A stretch of 64,000 nucleotides of DNA from Micromonospora rhizosphaerae (lineage in GTDB: Bacteria > Actinomycetota > Actinomycetes > Mycobacteriales > Micromonosporaceae). Both the position numbers and the translations under genes were made by a program. The first letter of the stretch is position 1; the number at the start of each line of letters is the position of its first letter. Of the stretch, positions 27,034 to 35,647 are shown piece by piece. The notes under the pieces are model-generated. The model saw only the letters and a list, made by a program, of their open reading frames with translations, was not told the origin of the DNA and did no database searches. The stretch is from the NCBI RefSeq assembly GCF_900091465.1, contig NZ_FMHV01000002.1, positions 5,394,001-5,458,000 on the forward strand, written 5' to 3'.

Positions 27034-27439
27034 GGACGACCTCCCGATGCTTGTTCGCCGACCCGCGCCGTGCACGGGTCTGTCAGCTGACGGCGAAATC
27101 CTGGCGCCAGGCAGCCCAACAGGTCCAGATGTCTGTCGAAACATCGACATCGCCTGACTGCCGCGACGGCGTGCTGAGTGTCCCGGGTTTCGCAGAGGCC
27201 AATTGATTGATTTAGATTTCACTCGATCATGAAGAGCCCATCACCGGATCTCAGCAAGTCTCTGCCGAATCTGCAGCGATGGCCCAGTATCCGGCAGCAA
27301 TGCACGGGCTCCTGCCAGAGTTCTATATGTGACGGGCCCAAGGATGACTTGCAGACAGCTGGTGCTCAGACGCCGGCGCCGACTTCGACACAGGCCCTAC
27401 CTGGCGGCCGAGGCGTAGGGCTTGGGTACGTTGGGGCGC
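27034..27439. other. AT-richer divergent spacer
   Basis: About 400 nt with lower GC than its neighbours (for example around 27190-27240), containing the promoters of the minus-strand secreted protein and the plus-strand acetyltransferase. No gene seen. Confidence 0.4.
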
Positions 27440-28042
27440 ATGACCGCTGCTTCTTCGGATGGTCGTTCCATGCGCGAGCGGATGCTTGCCGGTGACCTCT
27501 ACATCGCCGACGACCCTGAGTTGGCGGAGCACAGCCTCCGCGCGCTGGACCTCATGGACGCCTACAACGCCACCTCCGCGCGTAACCCAGACGAGCGGCG
27601 CCGGCTGCTGACCGAGCTGCTGGGCGCGGTCGGCGGCGGCACCGAGATCCGCCCGCCGCTGTATGTCGACTACGGCAAACACATCCGCATCGGTGCCCGT
27701 ACGTTCGCGAACTTCGGCCTTGTCGCGTTGGATGTCGCCCCCGTCATCATCGGCGACGACGTGCAGATCGGGACGAACGTCCAGCTACTGACTCCGACCC
27801 ACCCGCTGGAGCCGGAGCCACGCCGGGCGAAGTGGGAGGCCGCGAAGCCCATCACCATCGGCGACAACGTCTGGCTCGGCAGCGGAGCCATCGTCCTGGC
27901 CGGCGTGACCGTCGGGGAGAACACTGTGGTCGGTGCCGGGTCGGTCGTCACCCGGGATCTGTCAGCAAATGTCGTCGCGGTCGGCAACCCGGCCCGGGTC
28001 GTGCGCCGGCTCGACCTGCAATCCGCCGCCGACCAAAGATGA
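27440..28042 (+). CDS. Maltose/galactoside O-acetyltransferase-like protein (hexapeptide repeat)
   Basis: 200 residues. The N-terminus MRERMLAGDLYIADDPELA and the following hexapeptide-repeat left-handed beta-helix (IGDDVQIGTNVQLLTPTHPL, ITIGDNVWLGSGAIVLAGVT, GENTVVGAGSVVTRD, VVAVGNPARVVR) place it in the maa/lacA/nodL family, which moves an acetyl group from acetyl-CoA to a sugar hydroxyl. The catalytic His of THPL is present. ATG 27440 is used; ATG 27470 matches the usual family start and is a fair alternative. Confidence 0.9.
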   Translation: MTAASSDGRSMRERMLAGDLYIADDPELAEHSLRALDLMDAYNATSARNPDERRRLLTELLGAVGGGTEIRPPLYVDYGKHIRIGARTFANFGLVALDVAPVIIGDDVQIGTNVQLLTPTHPLEPEPRRAKWEAAKPITIGDNVWLGSGAIVLAGVTVGENTVVGAGSVVTRDLSANVVAVGNPARVVRRLDLQSAADQR

Positions 28043-28174
28043 GCAACCACAGCGCAACTCGCCCACCGCCTAAGCACATGCGGGGAGGCACTTGGATGCC
28101 GAGCTTTCCGGGAACCTTGGCCGGATTCAACTGCTCGGCACAATCGCCCTTCGGCGGGCGCTGGGACATCGACA

Positions 28175-28835
28175 TCAACGGCGAAGAAGGGACGGTTCGG
28201 CCCGTAGCGTGAGCCCCGCGGGCCCTGATACGACTCTCTCCGGCCCCGGCAGGACGCTATTGCTGATACTGCTCGGCCGAACCACGGCTACGACGGGGAA
28301 CAGCTTCAGAACTGACCCTCCCGGCCAGGTCACCGGATAGGTGTCCCGGAGGCCACACATGCCGTGGCGGCGCCGGTCCTCTGGCTCGTCGAATTGGTAG
28401 ACCTCCGCTTGGACCAGATGCGGCGCCTCGCCGCGAGCGAGGGAGTCGAGCTGGTGTCCGGTCTCGTTGGCCGCTCGCAGGGCGCCACCCGGCCAGGCGG
28501 CCCGCCAACACTCTAGGTGCGGTCGGACGAGGCGTACGGCCGCGGCGTGGAAGTCTCGCAGCGGGCGAAATCGCTGGCGGCCGCAGCGGCCCTCTGCCGT
28601 TCGAAGCCACGCGCGGCAAGGTCTCGCCGGGCGTAGGTGGCACTCAGATCAGTGCCGGGGGCACCGCCGCCGGACAGCGTGATCGCGGCCGCGTACGTCG
28701 CGGGGTCGGCGAGCTGGTCGGGTGGGAGGGTCAGCACGGCGTCGCCCGCTTCCGGAAGGCCGCCGTTCTGCATCAGGACGATGATCTGCAGCCCGCCGTG
28801 GTTGACCAGCCGGTGGATGGTCCCCGGGTGCGACG
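28175..28835 (-). pseudogene. Frameshifted gene of unknown function
   Basis: On the minus strand one frame reads HPGTIHRLVNHGGLQIIVLM, GDAVLTLPPDQLADPATYAA and ARRDLAARGFERQR (about 28835-28560). A second frame takes over with DFHAAAVRLVRPHLECWRAA, NETGHQLDSLARGEAPHLVQ and AEVYQFDEPE to about 28390. The two halves follow each other smoothly, so a frameshift near 28560 has split one gene. The family is not recognised. Confidence 0.45.
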
Positions 28836-28882
28836 GTCATGCCGGCACCCGCCCCGCGGACCCCACGTGTTCTACTTCCGTG

Positions 28883-29602
28883 ATGCGGGTGGAAGACGAC
28901 ACGGTCATCCCCGAGGGGTCACGGGCCGGCGCGGCGATGCAGACCGGCCGCCAGGCGGGATCCGAACCGGTCCCGGCCCGAATCGAACTGGAGATGGTCA
29001 ACCCCGAGCGGCTGGTCTTCTTCTCGGACGCGGTGATCGCCATCGCAATCACGTTGTTGGCGTTGGAACTGCCCGCCCCGGTCGGCCAGACAAACGCCGA
29101 GCTGTGGCGCGATCTGGCTCGCAACGTCAACGACTACGTGGCATTCCTCATCAGCTTCGCGGTGATCGGGGGCCACTGGTTCCTGCACCACCGCACGTTC
29201 GGTCACGTAGCCAGGCTGTCCGGCCGGCTGGTCCGCTGGAACATGCTGTGGCTGCTCATGATCGTGTTAACGCCGTTCGTCACCAGGGTCATCGTCGGCG
29301 ACGGCGCATTCGCCGCACGGTTCACCCTCTACGCGGCGATCCAGGCGCTCGCGTCCCTCTTCTTCCTGCTGGCCGTGCTCGAGATGGACCGGCACGGACT
29401 GGCCCGGGCGGGCACACCGCGTTCGCTGTTCGGCAACGGCTACCGCATCCTGTCGGTCGCGGCCGGCGCGTTCGCGGTGTCCATCCCGTTGGCCTTCGTG
29501 ACGCACTGGGCGTACGCGTGCTGGGCGGCCATTCCCTTCGTCGCGCGGGTGCGGCGTCTCGCCGACGCTGCGCGGCGGCGTCCACGGCGTGCGATGGTGT
29601 AG
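28883..29602 (+). CDS. TMEM175/DUF1211-family potassium channel-like protein
   Basis: 239 residues from ATG 28883 (ATG 28937 or 28994 are possible). The first helix contains the diagnostic FSDAVIAIAITLLALELP signature of the TMEM175 family, followed by further helices with GGHWFLHHRTF and a C-terminal basic patch. Bacterial members form potassium-selective leak channels, usually as tetramers of a six-helix unit. It is followed by a strong hairpin. No regulatory partner is seen. Confidence 0.85.
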   Translation: MRVEDDTVIPEGSRAGAAMQTGRQAGSEPVPARIELEMVNPERLVFFSDAVIAIAITLLALELPAPVGQTNAELWRDLARNVNDYVAFLISFAVIGGHWFLHHRTFGHVARLSGRLVRWNMLWLLMIVLTPFVTRVIVGDGAFAARFTLYAAIQALASLFFLLAVLEMDRHGLARAGTPRSLFGNGYRILSVAAGAFAVSIPLAFVTHWAYACWAAIPFVARVRRLADAARRRPRRAMV

Positions 29603-29650
29603 GGCCTGTCCTAGGCACACAAACGGTGCGGGCAGATATCGATCTTGCCC

Positions 29651-29700
29651 CGTTGGGATTCGGTTCGTGTCCGAGGATCGACACGAACCGATTCCCAACG
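29651..29700. terminator. Strong 21-bp hairpin after the channel gene
   Basis: Arms at 29651-29671 and 29680-29700 pair at 20 of 21 positions (core GGTTCGTGTC / GACACGAACC) around an 8-nt loop, 48 nt after the TMEM175 gene stop. It may be a terminator or the end of a lost mobile element. The rest of 29603-29930 shows no gene. Confidence 0.55.
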
Positions 29701-29930
29701 CGGGTTGCGGCTTCTCGGTGCCATCTCGCTCGGCTGACAGCCGCTCTTCCTATGCATGGCACGTCCGACCGGGTTGCCGGTGATTTGGTAGCCGCGCGGA
29801 GGTCACGAGGTCGTAACCCAGAGTGTAGCTGCCCGATTCGGAGTACGCGGCTCCACCGCATGCTCCAGAGCCAGCGGCACCCCCGGCATCCGCGCCGTCA
29901 GATATCAAGAGGGCAACACAGATTGTTTAC

Positions 29931-31064
29931 TCAACTCGCGTCGGGCGCCAACCGCGCCTGCTGATTCGCCTCTGCCTTTGGCACTCCGGATGCTTGAAGC
30001 ACTTCGCTGATGGCAAGGCGCAGCCGCGAAACGAGGACCTTCCCACAGAACTCGACATCCTCGGCGCAGGCTTGGTTGACTTCCTCGATGGCCTGTTGCG
30101 CCCGCGCGCGCGCAAGGTCGGGCTCTCGCCCGGCGAGGAAATCACGATGCAGCAGCCTAACCGCCTGGCCGAGGTGCTCGATCGACGCTGGAAGGCTGGC
30201 CGGTACCGGTTCACGCTGCCGCAACGTCGATACGACCCAATGCGCCATCTCGCGGCTGTTCGAGTAGGCGTATTGGAGGTGCTCGGAGGCATGCTGGTAC
30301 CGGCGCAGGATGTCCAATCGTCGCCACCGCCAGGGTGAGAGAACCGCTATCTCCCCCGCCGCAGCGACCATCTCGATCGTCTTGTTTCTTTCCTTCTCTA
30401 CCGCGACCAAGCGCTGCGATGCGCCCGCGGCCTGTTGAACGTCGCGCTGCTCCAAGGCCTGAGCGACAGCCGTGAGATTACGTGCGAAGATATCCAGTGT
30501 CGGACCGGCAGAGCGGTGTACGACGCGCACGGGGTTGGCCGGCAGGATCAGCAGCGCAACGGCGATGGCCGCCACCCCTCCGATCAGCCCGTTGACGGTC
30601 CGCGCCACGGCCAGGTGTGATTGTTCCGCAGCGAGCGTTCCCAGCAGCAGGGCGGTGCTTCCGGCGTGCACCATGACGGCTCCGCCCCCACGAATCACGG
30701 CTGCCGACGAGATCGCGACCGCCACGATCAGGCCAGTTTGTATAGGTCCCGTCCCGATGACCTCGATGATCAACTGTCCGGCCAACACCCCAACGATCAC
30801 CCCAGCGATGAGTTCCGCCGCTCGCCTGATCCGATTGCCAAGGGCCGCCGCGATCGTGCCGATCGAGGCGGCGGGCGCAAACAACGCCTGCGAATTGTGC
30901 AGCACGTCGTCCGCAATGAACCAGGACAAACCGGCCGCTGCACCCGCCTGGACCGCGATGATGAGATAGGTGCGAAGCCGCTCATACGCCTCCCGGCTTT
31001 CTCGCCGCACCAACTCTGACCGCACACCCGGATCTCGGCTACGCACGGCACCTCCGAAAAGCAA
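29931..31064 (-). CDS. FUSC/aromatic acid exporter-like membrane protein
   Basis: 377 residues. An N-terminal half with about six closely packed hydrophobic helices (YLIIAVQAGAAAGLSWFIA, LIAGVIVGVLAGQLIIEV, AIAVALLILPANP) is followed by a long soluble helical half with many charged residues. This is the half-size FUSC layout, including the RIRRAAELIAGVIVG helix start. Such proteins are thought to export aromatic acids or small amphipathic compounds. The start codon at 31064 is plausible but has a poor ribosome site. Substrate unknown. Confidence 0.75.
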   Translation of the reverse strand: MLFGGAVRSRDPGVRSELVRRESREAYERLRTYLIIAVQAGAAAGLSWFIADDVLHNSQALFAPAASIGTIAAALGNRIRRAAELIAGVIVGVLAGQLIIEVIGTGPIQTGLIVAVAISSAAVIRGGGAVMVHAGSTALLLGTLAAEQSHLAVARTVNGLIGGVAAIAVALLILPANPVRVVHRSAGPTLDIFARNLTAVAQALEQRDVQQAAGASQRLVAVEKERNKTIEMVAAAGEIAVLSPWRWRRLDILRRYQHASEHLQYAYSNSREMAHWVVSTLRQREPVPASLPASIEHLGQAVRLLHRDFLAGREPDLARARAQQAIEEVNQACAEDVEFCGKVLVSRLRLAISEVLQASGVPKAEANQQARLAPDAS

Positions 31065-31076
31065 TGGAGGCGCGGG

Positions 31077-31352
31077 TCACGTCTGCGGACACCGCTCGGG
31101 GTGGTAGTGGTCCTGCAAGGTGTGTCCGGGCAGGTTGATGCAGCGCTGGCCCGGTAGGGCCTGGCATATGGGGCAGGCGCGGAATTCCGGCCCCTCGGGA
31201 CATGGATGTCCCAACTCACAGACCGCCTGGCTGATTTCGTGGGCCGCTATGTGCAGGCCGTCATCGTCGTGCACCACAGCACGTTCATGAACTCGCACGA
31301 GGGCGCCCCGCAGGCGCTGGAGTGCTTCCTGTTCAGAGGCCACGGGCTCCAT
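31077..31352 (-). CDS. Small zinc-finger-like protein
   Basis: 91 residues, start 31352. The C-terminal half carries a compact metal-binding pattern: CPICQALPGQRC, then H-x5-H and HPERC. Two-Cys-x2-Cys plus Cys/His spacing like this occurs in small actinobacterial and phage zinc-ribbon proteins of unknown role. The gene ends 12 nt before the FUSC gene start and could be in the same transcript. Confidence 0.6.
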   Translation of the reverse strand: MEPVASEQEALQRLRGALVRVHERAVVHDDDGLHIAAHEISQAVCELGHPCPEGPEFRACPICQALPGQRCINLPGHTLQDHYHPERCPQT

Positions 31353-31501
31353 TCTCTGGATCCCAGCCCCTCTGGTCCCGGCATCAACGGAATGGATCTG
31401 GTACGGGAGCCCGCGCGGTCAAGCGGACCTTGACACAGGTTCTCGCGCTGGGCGGTGGAGCGCATCCGCGCCCGCAAACCGGCCACGCCGGAGACGGGCG
31501 C

Positions 31502-31780
31502 GTGAACATCGCGAGCGCCGGGGCGCTCGGGCCACGGCTCGGCGCGGGTCGCGAGGCGGACGTGTACGCGTGCGGCGACGGGACGGTGCTCAAGCTGTAC
31601 CGTCCCGGCTTCGGCGGCCACCGCACCGAGACGTTGGCCCTCCGGTCACTGGAAGATCGTGGCGTCGCACCGAGGCTGGTCGACGTCATGGACTGCGATG
31701 GCCGCACCGGCTTGGTGGTGGAGCGCCTGGCCGGACCGGATATGCTGAGGCTTCTGCAACGCCGACCGGCCCGGCACCCT
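31502..31780 (+). pseudogene. N-terminal fragment of a kinase-like phosphotransferase
   Basis: From GTG 31502 the frame reads LGAGREADVYACGDGTVLKL, YRPGFGGHRTETLALRSLED and GLVVERLAGPDMLRLLQRRP, the glycine-rich loop and first lobe of an APH/ABC1-like phosphotransferase. It stops matching after about 90 residues, before the catalytic loop, and runs into unrelated sequence. It therefore lacks its active site. Confidence 0.7.
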
Positions 31781-32005
31781 GCGCTGGTGGGCCAAGCTGC
31801 TGTTCGTCGCCGCTCTCGTGCTCGGCTTCGCCGGCCCTGCCGCCGCCCTCGCCGGCATGCGCTCACTACCCGGCCTCGACCACCGACCGCTGCACGTCGG
31901 CGGCCTGGTCGTGACCGTCGCCGGCATCGCCGCCACGCTCGCCGCCCAGCTCGCAATGGACACCTCCTGGCGGATCGGCGTCGACCCTTCGGGGGCCGGC
32001 TTCGC
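31755..32005 (+). pseudogene. Internal fragment of an isoprenylcysteine carboxyl methyltransferase-like protein
   Basis: In a different frame directly after the kinase relic the sequence reads RPGTLRWWAKLLFVAALVLG, GGLVVTVAGIAATLAAQLAM and DTSWRIGVDPS, the membrane region and the AQ-x-M-x-SWRIGVD motif of ICMT-family enzymes. The catalytic C-terminus is missing. Two unrelated gene pieces have been joined here. Confidence 0.6.
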
Positions 32006-32046
32006 CTCGGCTAAGGCATGTAGTTCGCCCGCTCCAAAGGCTTGCC

Positions 32047-33324
32047 CTAAACAGCCTGCCCGAACCGCCTGCCGCGGACGTGGGTCCTCCTCCCCTGCTT
32101 GATCATCATGCCGCCCGCTGCAAGGAAGCACGCGGACGCGACGACTCCCAGCAGCACGTCATAACCCTCGCTGGCGAGGACCGTGGCGGCGACCAGCGGT
32201 GCGGTGGCTTTGGCGATGGTGACGCAGGCGGCGAGCCGTCCGGCGATGGTGGCGTAGGCGGTGGTGCCGTAGCGGTCGGCGAGCAGGGCCGGGGTGGCAA
32301 GGCTGGCGATGCCGAAGCCGAGTCCGAAGCCGGTGACCGTGATGATCGCGCCGATCGGGGTCCCGGCGAGCGCGGGCATGGCGAGGACCGCGAGGGCCTG
32401 CGTGGCGAAGACAGCGGCGACGATGGTGGTCACGGCCAGCCGACGACGGGCGGCGGTCAGCAGAAGGCGTCCGGTGACGGACAGGACACCCAGCAGGCCG
32501 GCGATGGAGGCGGCGAAAGTGGCCGGGTGGCCCCGGCTGGCGAGGTAACCGACGATGTGGACCGTCATGGTGCTGGTGGCCGCGCCGTGGGCCGTGAAGG
32601 TGCCTGCGAGGATCCACAACCTGGCATCGCGCATGGCGGTGCGAGCGACAGATGTGCGCTGCCTGTTGTCCTGCCGGTTCGGCGGCGCCGAGAACGCGGC
32701 CGGCGGGGACGGAGGTTTGCGGATGGTGAGGGCGTGCAGGGGCACGGTCACCACGCCGTAGATGGCGGCGAGGACGAGCAGGGTGCCGCGCCAGCCGAGG
32801 TGTGCGTCGAGGAAGCCGGTGAGCGGCATGAAGATGGTGCTGGCGAAGCCGGCGACGATGGTGACGGCGAGCAGCGCGGTGGCGCGCCGCTCGGGGGTGA
32901 ACCAGGTGACGATCACGGCGAAGGCGGGCTCGTAGAGGACCATCGCGCCGCTGATGCCGATGCCGATCATGACGGCGTAGAGCTGCCAGATGGTCTGGAC
33001 TTGGGACCAGGCGATCAGCAGGACCGTCGCGGCGATGGAGCCGATGGTCATCAGGGCGCATCCGCCGTGGTGGTCGAGCCACCGTCCGACGGGGATGGCC
33101 ATGAGGGCGCCGGCGAGGACGCAGGCGGTGAGTGCGCCGGTGACAGCGGCGGCGGAAGCGCCGAGGGTGGCCGCGATCGGGCGGAGCAGAACCGCGTAGG
33201 CGTAGTAGAGGGTGCCGTAGCCGATGGTGGTGGTGATGGCGAGGGCGGCGACGATGCGCCGGCCGTGGGCGTGGTGCCCGCCGACCTGCCGGCCGGCGGG
33301 CACCGTGGTGAGGTTGGTGGTCAT
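32047..33324 (-). CDS. MFS exporter of the arsenic operon
   Basis: 425 residues with 12 predicted membrane segments. The central motif GRWLDHHGG after helix 2 and the long loop between helices 6 and 7 (about 200-225) fit an MFS drug/anion exporter of the kind found in actinobacterial ars clusters. Its ATG shares a base with the preceding monooxygenase stop (TGATG), so the two are translationally coupled. I infer export of an arsenic compound or thiol conjugate made by the upstream genes; a general efflux role cannot be excluded. Confidence 0.8.
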   Translation of the reverse strand: MTTNLTTVPAGRQVGGHHAHGRRIVAALAITTTIGYGTLYYAYAVLLRPIAATLGASAAAVTGALTACVLAGALMAIPVGRWLDHHGGCALMTIGSIAATVLLIAWSQVQTIWQLYAVMIGIGISGAMVLYEPAFAVIVTWFTPERRATALLAVTIVAGFASTIFMPLTGFLDAHLGWRGTLLVLAAIYGVVTVPLHALTIRKPPSPPAAFSAPPNRQDNRQRTSVARTAMRDARLWILAGTFTAHGAATSTMTVHIVGYLASRGHPATFAASIAGLLGVLSVTGRLLLTAARRRLAVTTIVAAVFATQALAVLAMPALAGTPIGAIITVTGFGLGFGIASLATPALLADRYGTTAYATIAGRLAACVTIAKATAPLVAATVLASEGYDVLLGVVASACFLAAGGMMIKQGRRTHVRGRRFGQAV

Positions 33325-34739
33325 CAGCTGCCGCAGCAGCCGCCGGTCTGGTCGCCGGCGGGTGCGACGTCGAGGCTGATGAGGTTCAGCGGTGCGGACA
33401 GCAGCCCGCCGGAGATGCCGGTGGCCAGGCCCTTGCCGGCCGTCTCCGCCGGGGCTGGTCCGCAGCAGCTGTCGGTGCCGGTGGAGTCGGCGGGGTTGCT
33501 GTTGCAGACGCCGGTCTCGGGCAGGTCGAGCTGGACGTCGCGGGCCGCCTGCCAGTCCCCGGCGAGGGCGGCGACGACGGAGCGGACCTGTTCGTAGCCG
33601 GTGGCCATGAGGAAGGTGGGCGCGCGGCCGTAGCTCTTCATGCCGACGGCGTAGTAGCCGACCTCCGGGTGTGCGAGCTCGTCCACGCCGTGCGGAGGCA
33701 CGGTGCCGCAGGAGTGCTCGTTCGGGTCGATCAGCGGGGCGAGCGCCCGGGTGGCGCCCATGACCGGGTCAAGGTCCAGGCGCAGCTCGGCGGCGATCGA
33801 GTGGTCGGGGCGGAAGCCGGTGGCGGCGACGATCCGGTCAACGGTGACGGACTCGTCCGTGCCGTCGGCGTGGCGGACGACCACGGCGACCCGGCCGTCG
33901 GTCGGGGTGAGCGCGTGCACGGAGAAGCCGGTGAGCAGCCGGATCCGGCTGGCTTCCACGTGTTCGCGCAGCCGGGAGCCGAGCGCCCCGCGGGCGGGCA
34001 GCGCGTCGGCGTCGCCACCGCCGTAGGTGCGGGCCGGACTCGCGGAGCGGATCGCCCAGGTCACCTCCGTGCCCGGCTCCGCGGCCGCCAGCTCAGCCAG
34101 GGAGAGCAGCGTGTTCGCCGCCGAGTGGCCGGCGCCGACGACGAGGGTGTGCCGGCCGGCGAAGCGGTCCCGGTCCGCGCCGAGCACGTCCGGCAGCGCG
34201 TGATCCAGGAAGGCGGCCACGTTCTTCTCGCCCCGGGCGGGCAGGCCCGAGGCGCCGAGCACGTTAGGAGTGCCCCAGGTGCCGGAGGCGTCAATAACCG
34301 CGCGGGCCAGCAGCTCGTCACCGTCGACGAGGCGGATCAGGAACGGGGCCTGCTCGCGGCCCGCAGTGCGCAGCCGGTCCAGGCCGAGGCGGCTGATCGC
34401 CTCCACCCGCGCGCCGTAGCGCAGGTGAGGCTTGAGCTGCGGCAGCTCCGCGAGGGGCTGGAGGTAGTCCGCGACCAGCTCCGCGCCGCTGGGCAGCGCG
34501 TCCTCGGCCGGGGCGACCCAGCCGGCGTCGTCGAGCAGCCGGCGGGCGGCCGGGTCGACGTTGTAGCGCCACGGGGAGAACACCCGCACGTGCCCCCACT
34601 GCCGCACCGCCGCGCCAGCGGTGTCGCCGGCCTCCAGAACGAGGAAGGGCAGGCCACGCTCGTGCAGGTGGGCGGCGGCAGCGAGACCCACTGGGCCGGC
34701 GCCGATCACCACGACGGGCAGCTCGTTCATGACGCTCAT
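33324..34739 (-). CDS. FAD/NAD(P)-dependent monooxygenase (ArsO-like) with Cys-rich tail
   Basis: 471 residues; ATG 34739 chosen for the AGGAG 7 nt upstream, not the longer reading. Two dinucleotide motifs are seen: GAGPVGLAAAAHL near the N-terminus and VGAGHSAANTLLSL in the middle, plus the flavoprotein ATGFRPD motif, as in ArsO/YhhW-like and lysine hydroxylase-type flavoproteins linked to ars operons. The last 64 residues (about 408-471) are an added tail with five Cys, including SCCG and a terminal GGCCGS. A metalloid or thiol role for the tail is inferred. Upstream gap of 76 nt to the acetyltransferase. Confidence 0.85.
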   Translation of the reverse strand: MSVMNELPVVVIGAGPVGLAAAAHLHERGLPFLVLEAGDTAGAAVRQWGHVRVFSPWRYNVDPAARRLLDDAGWVAPAEDALPSGAELVADYLQPLAELPQLKPHLRYGARVEAISRLGLDRLRTAGREQAPFLIRLVDGDELLARAVIDASGTWGTPNVLGASGLPARGEKNVAAFLDHALPDVLGADRDRFAGRHTLVVGAGHSAANTLLSLAELAAAEPGTEVTWAIRSASPARTYGGGDADALPARGALGSRLREHVEASRIRLLTGFSVHALTPTDGRVAVVVRHADGTDESVTVDRIVAATGFRPDHSIAAELRLDLDPVMGATRALAPLIDPNEHSCGTVPPHGVDELAHPEVGYYAVGMKSYGRAPTFLMATGYEQVRSVVAALAGDWQAARDVQLDLPETGVCNSNPADSTGTDSCCGPAPAETAGKGLATGISGGLLSAPLNLISLDVAPAGDQTGGCCGS

Positions 34740-34815
34740 CGGAAAACTCCTCTGTGTTGAAAACTGTCGAATCAAGAAGGCGCAGTTGTGCTGGGGCGGG
34801 CGGAGCTGAAGGGGT

Positions 34816-35310
34816 TCAGGTGATGACGGAGCTGCGTCGCTCGAGCAGGATGACGTCGCGCCACCGCCCGTAGTGCCGGCCGACCCGCTCGCGGGTGCCG
34901 ATGACGCGGAACCCGGCCCGCTGGTGCAGGGTGAGACTGGCGGTGTTCTCCGGGAAGACGCCGGATTGGATGGTCCAGATGCCGGCGGCCTCGGTGGAGG
35001 CTATCAGCGCGTCCAGCAGCAGCCGGGCCACCCCTCGGCCCTGTGCGGCGGTGTCGACGTAGACGGAGTGCTCGACCACCCCGGCGTAGACCGCACGGCT
35101 CGACGTCGGCGACACCGCCACCCACCCGACCACGATGTCGTCCGCGTCGACGGCCACAAGGCGGTGGTCAGGCAGCTTGCCCTGGTCGAATGCCGCCCAG
35201 GTCGCGGTGGTCTCGAAGCTGGCGTCGCCGCCGTCCAGGCCGGCCTGGTAGATGGCGAGGACACGATCGGCGTCGTCCGAGGTCATCGGGCGGACGGTGA
35301 TGTCGGCCAT
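34816..35310 (-). CDS. ArsN1-like GNAT N-acetyltransferase
   Basis: 164 residues from ATG 35310, which overlaps the ArsR stop by one base. It matches the phosphinothricin/arsinothricin acetyltransferase group: an IYQAGLDGGDASFETT start, WVAVSPTSSRAVYAG, VYVDTAAQGRGVA (acetyl-CoA loop), FPENTASLTLHQRAGF, and a GRWRDVILLER ending. ArsN1 enzymes protect by acetylating the amine of arsinothricin or related compounds. Co-location with ars genes supports that subgroup over a herbicide resistance enzyme. Confidence 0.85.
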   Translation of the reverse strand: MADITVRPMTSDDADRVLAIYQAGLDGGDASFETTATWAAFDQGKLPDHRLVAVDADDIVVGWVAVSPTSSRAVYAGVVEHSVYVDTAAQGRGVARLLLDALIASTEAAGIWTIQSGVFPENTASLTLHQRAGFRVIGTRERVGRHYGRWRDVILLERRSSVIT

Positions 35311-35642
35311 CAGCAGGCTCCGATCGGGCTGGGGGCCGGGCGGCCCATGACGACGTCGGCGGCGGACGGGAAGCAGCCGACGCAGGCGTCGTTGATGCGG
35401 TAGTGCCGGGCGGTGCCGACCGGCTCGACGAGCACGAACCGCACCTCGGTGAGGATCTTCAGGTGTTGGGAGACAGTGGACTGGGCCAGGCCGACGGCGG
35501 CGACGATCTCCCCCACGCTCATCGGCCGGGCGTGCCGGGCCAGGTACTCCACGATCTGCACCCGGCTCGGGTCCGCGAGGGCCCGGAACCACGAGGCGTA
35601 GGTCTGCGCGGTATCCCGGTCGAGGAGGTCGTCCACCACCAC
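35310..35642 (-). CDS. ArsR-family repressor (operon-internal)
   Basis: 110 residues; three tandem GTG codons (35642, 35639, 35636) can start it, and the GAGGGAG just upstream spaces best to the last. The winged helix is plain (VGLAQSTVSQHLKILTEVRF). Cys87 and Cys90 (DACVGCF) and Cys110 at the end are likely metalloid ligands. It lies inside the operon, 5 nt after the peptidase gene, and probably senses arsenite or antimonite to control this operon. Confidence 0.88.
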   Translation of the reverse strand: MVVDDLLDRDTAQTYASWFRALADPSRVQIVEYLARHARPMSVGEIVAAVGLAQSTVSQHLKILTEVRFVLVEPVGTARHYRINDACVGCFPSAADVVMGRPAPSPIGAC

Positions 35643-35647
35643 TCCCT

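Noticed and set aside
32047..33324. Arsenite pump of the Acr3 or ArsB type
   Set aside because: The helix pattern and loop motif are of the MFS type; no Acr3/ArsB signature is seen.
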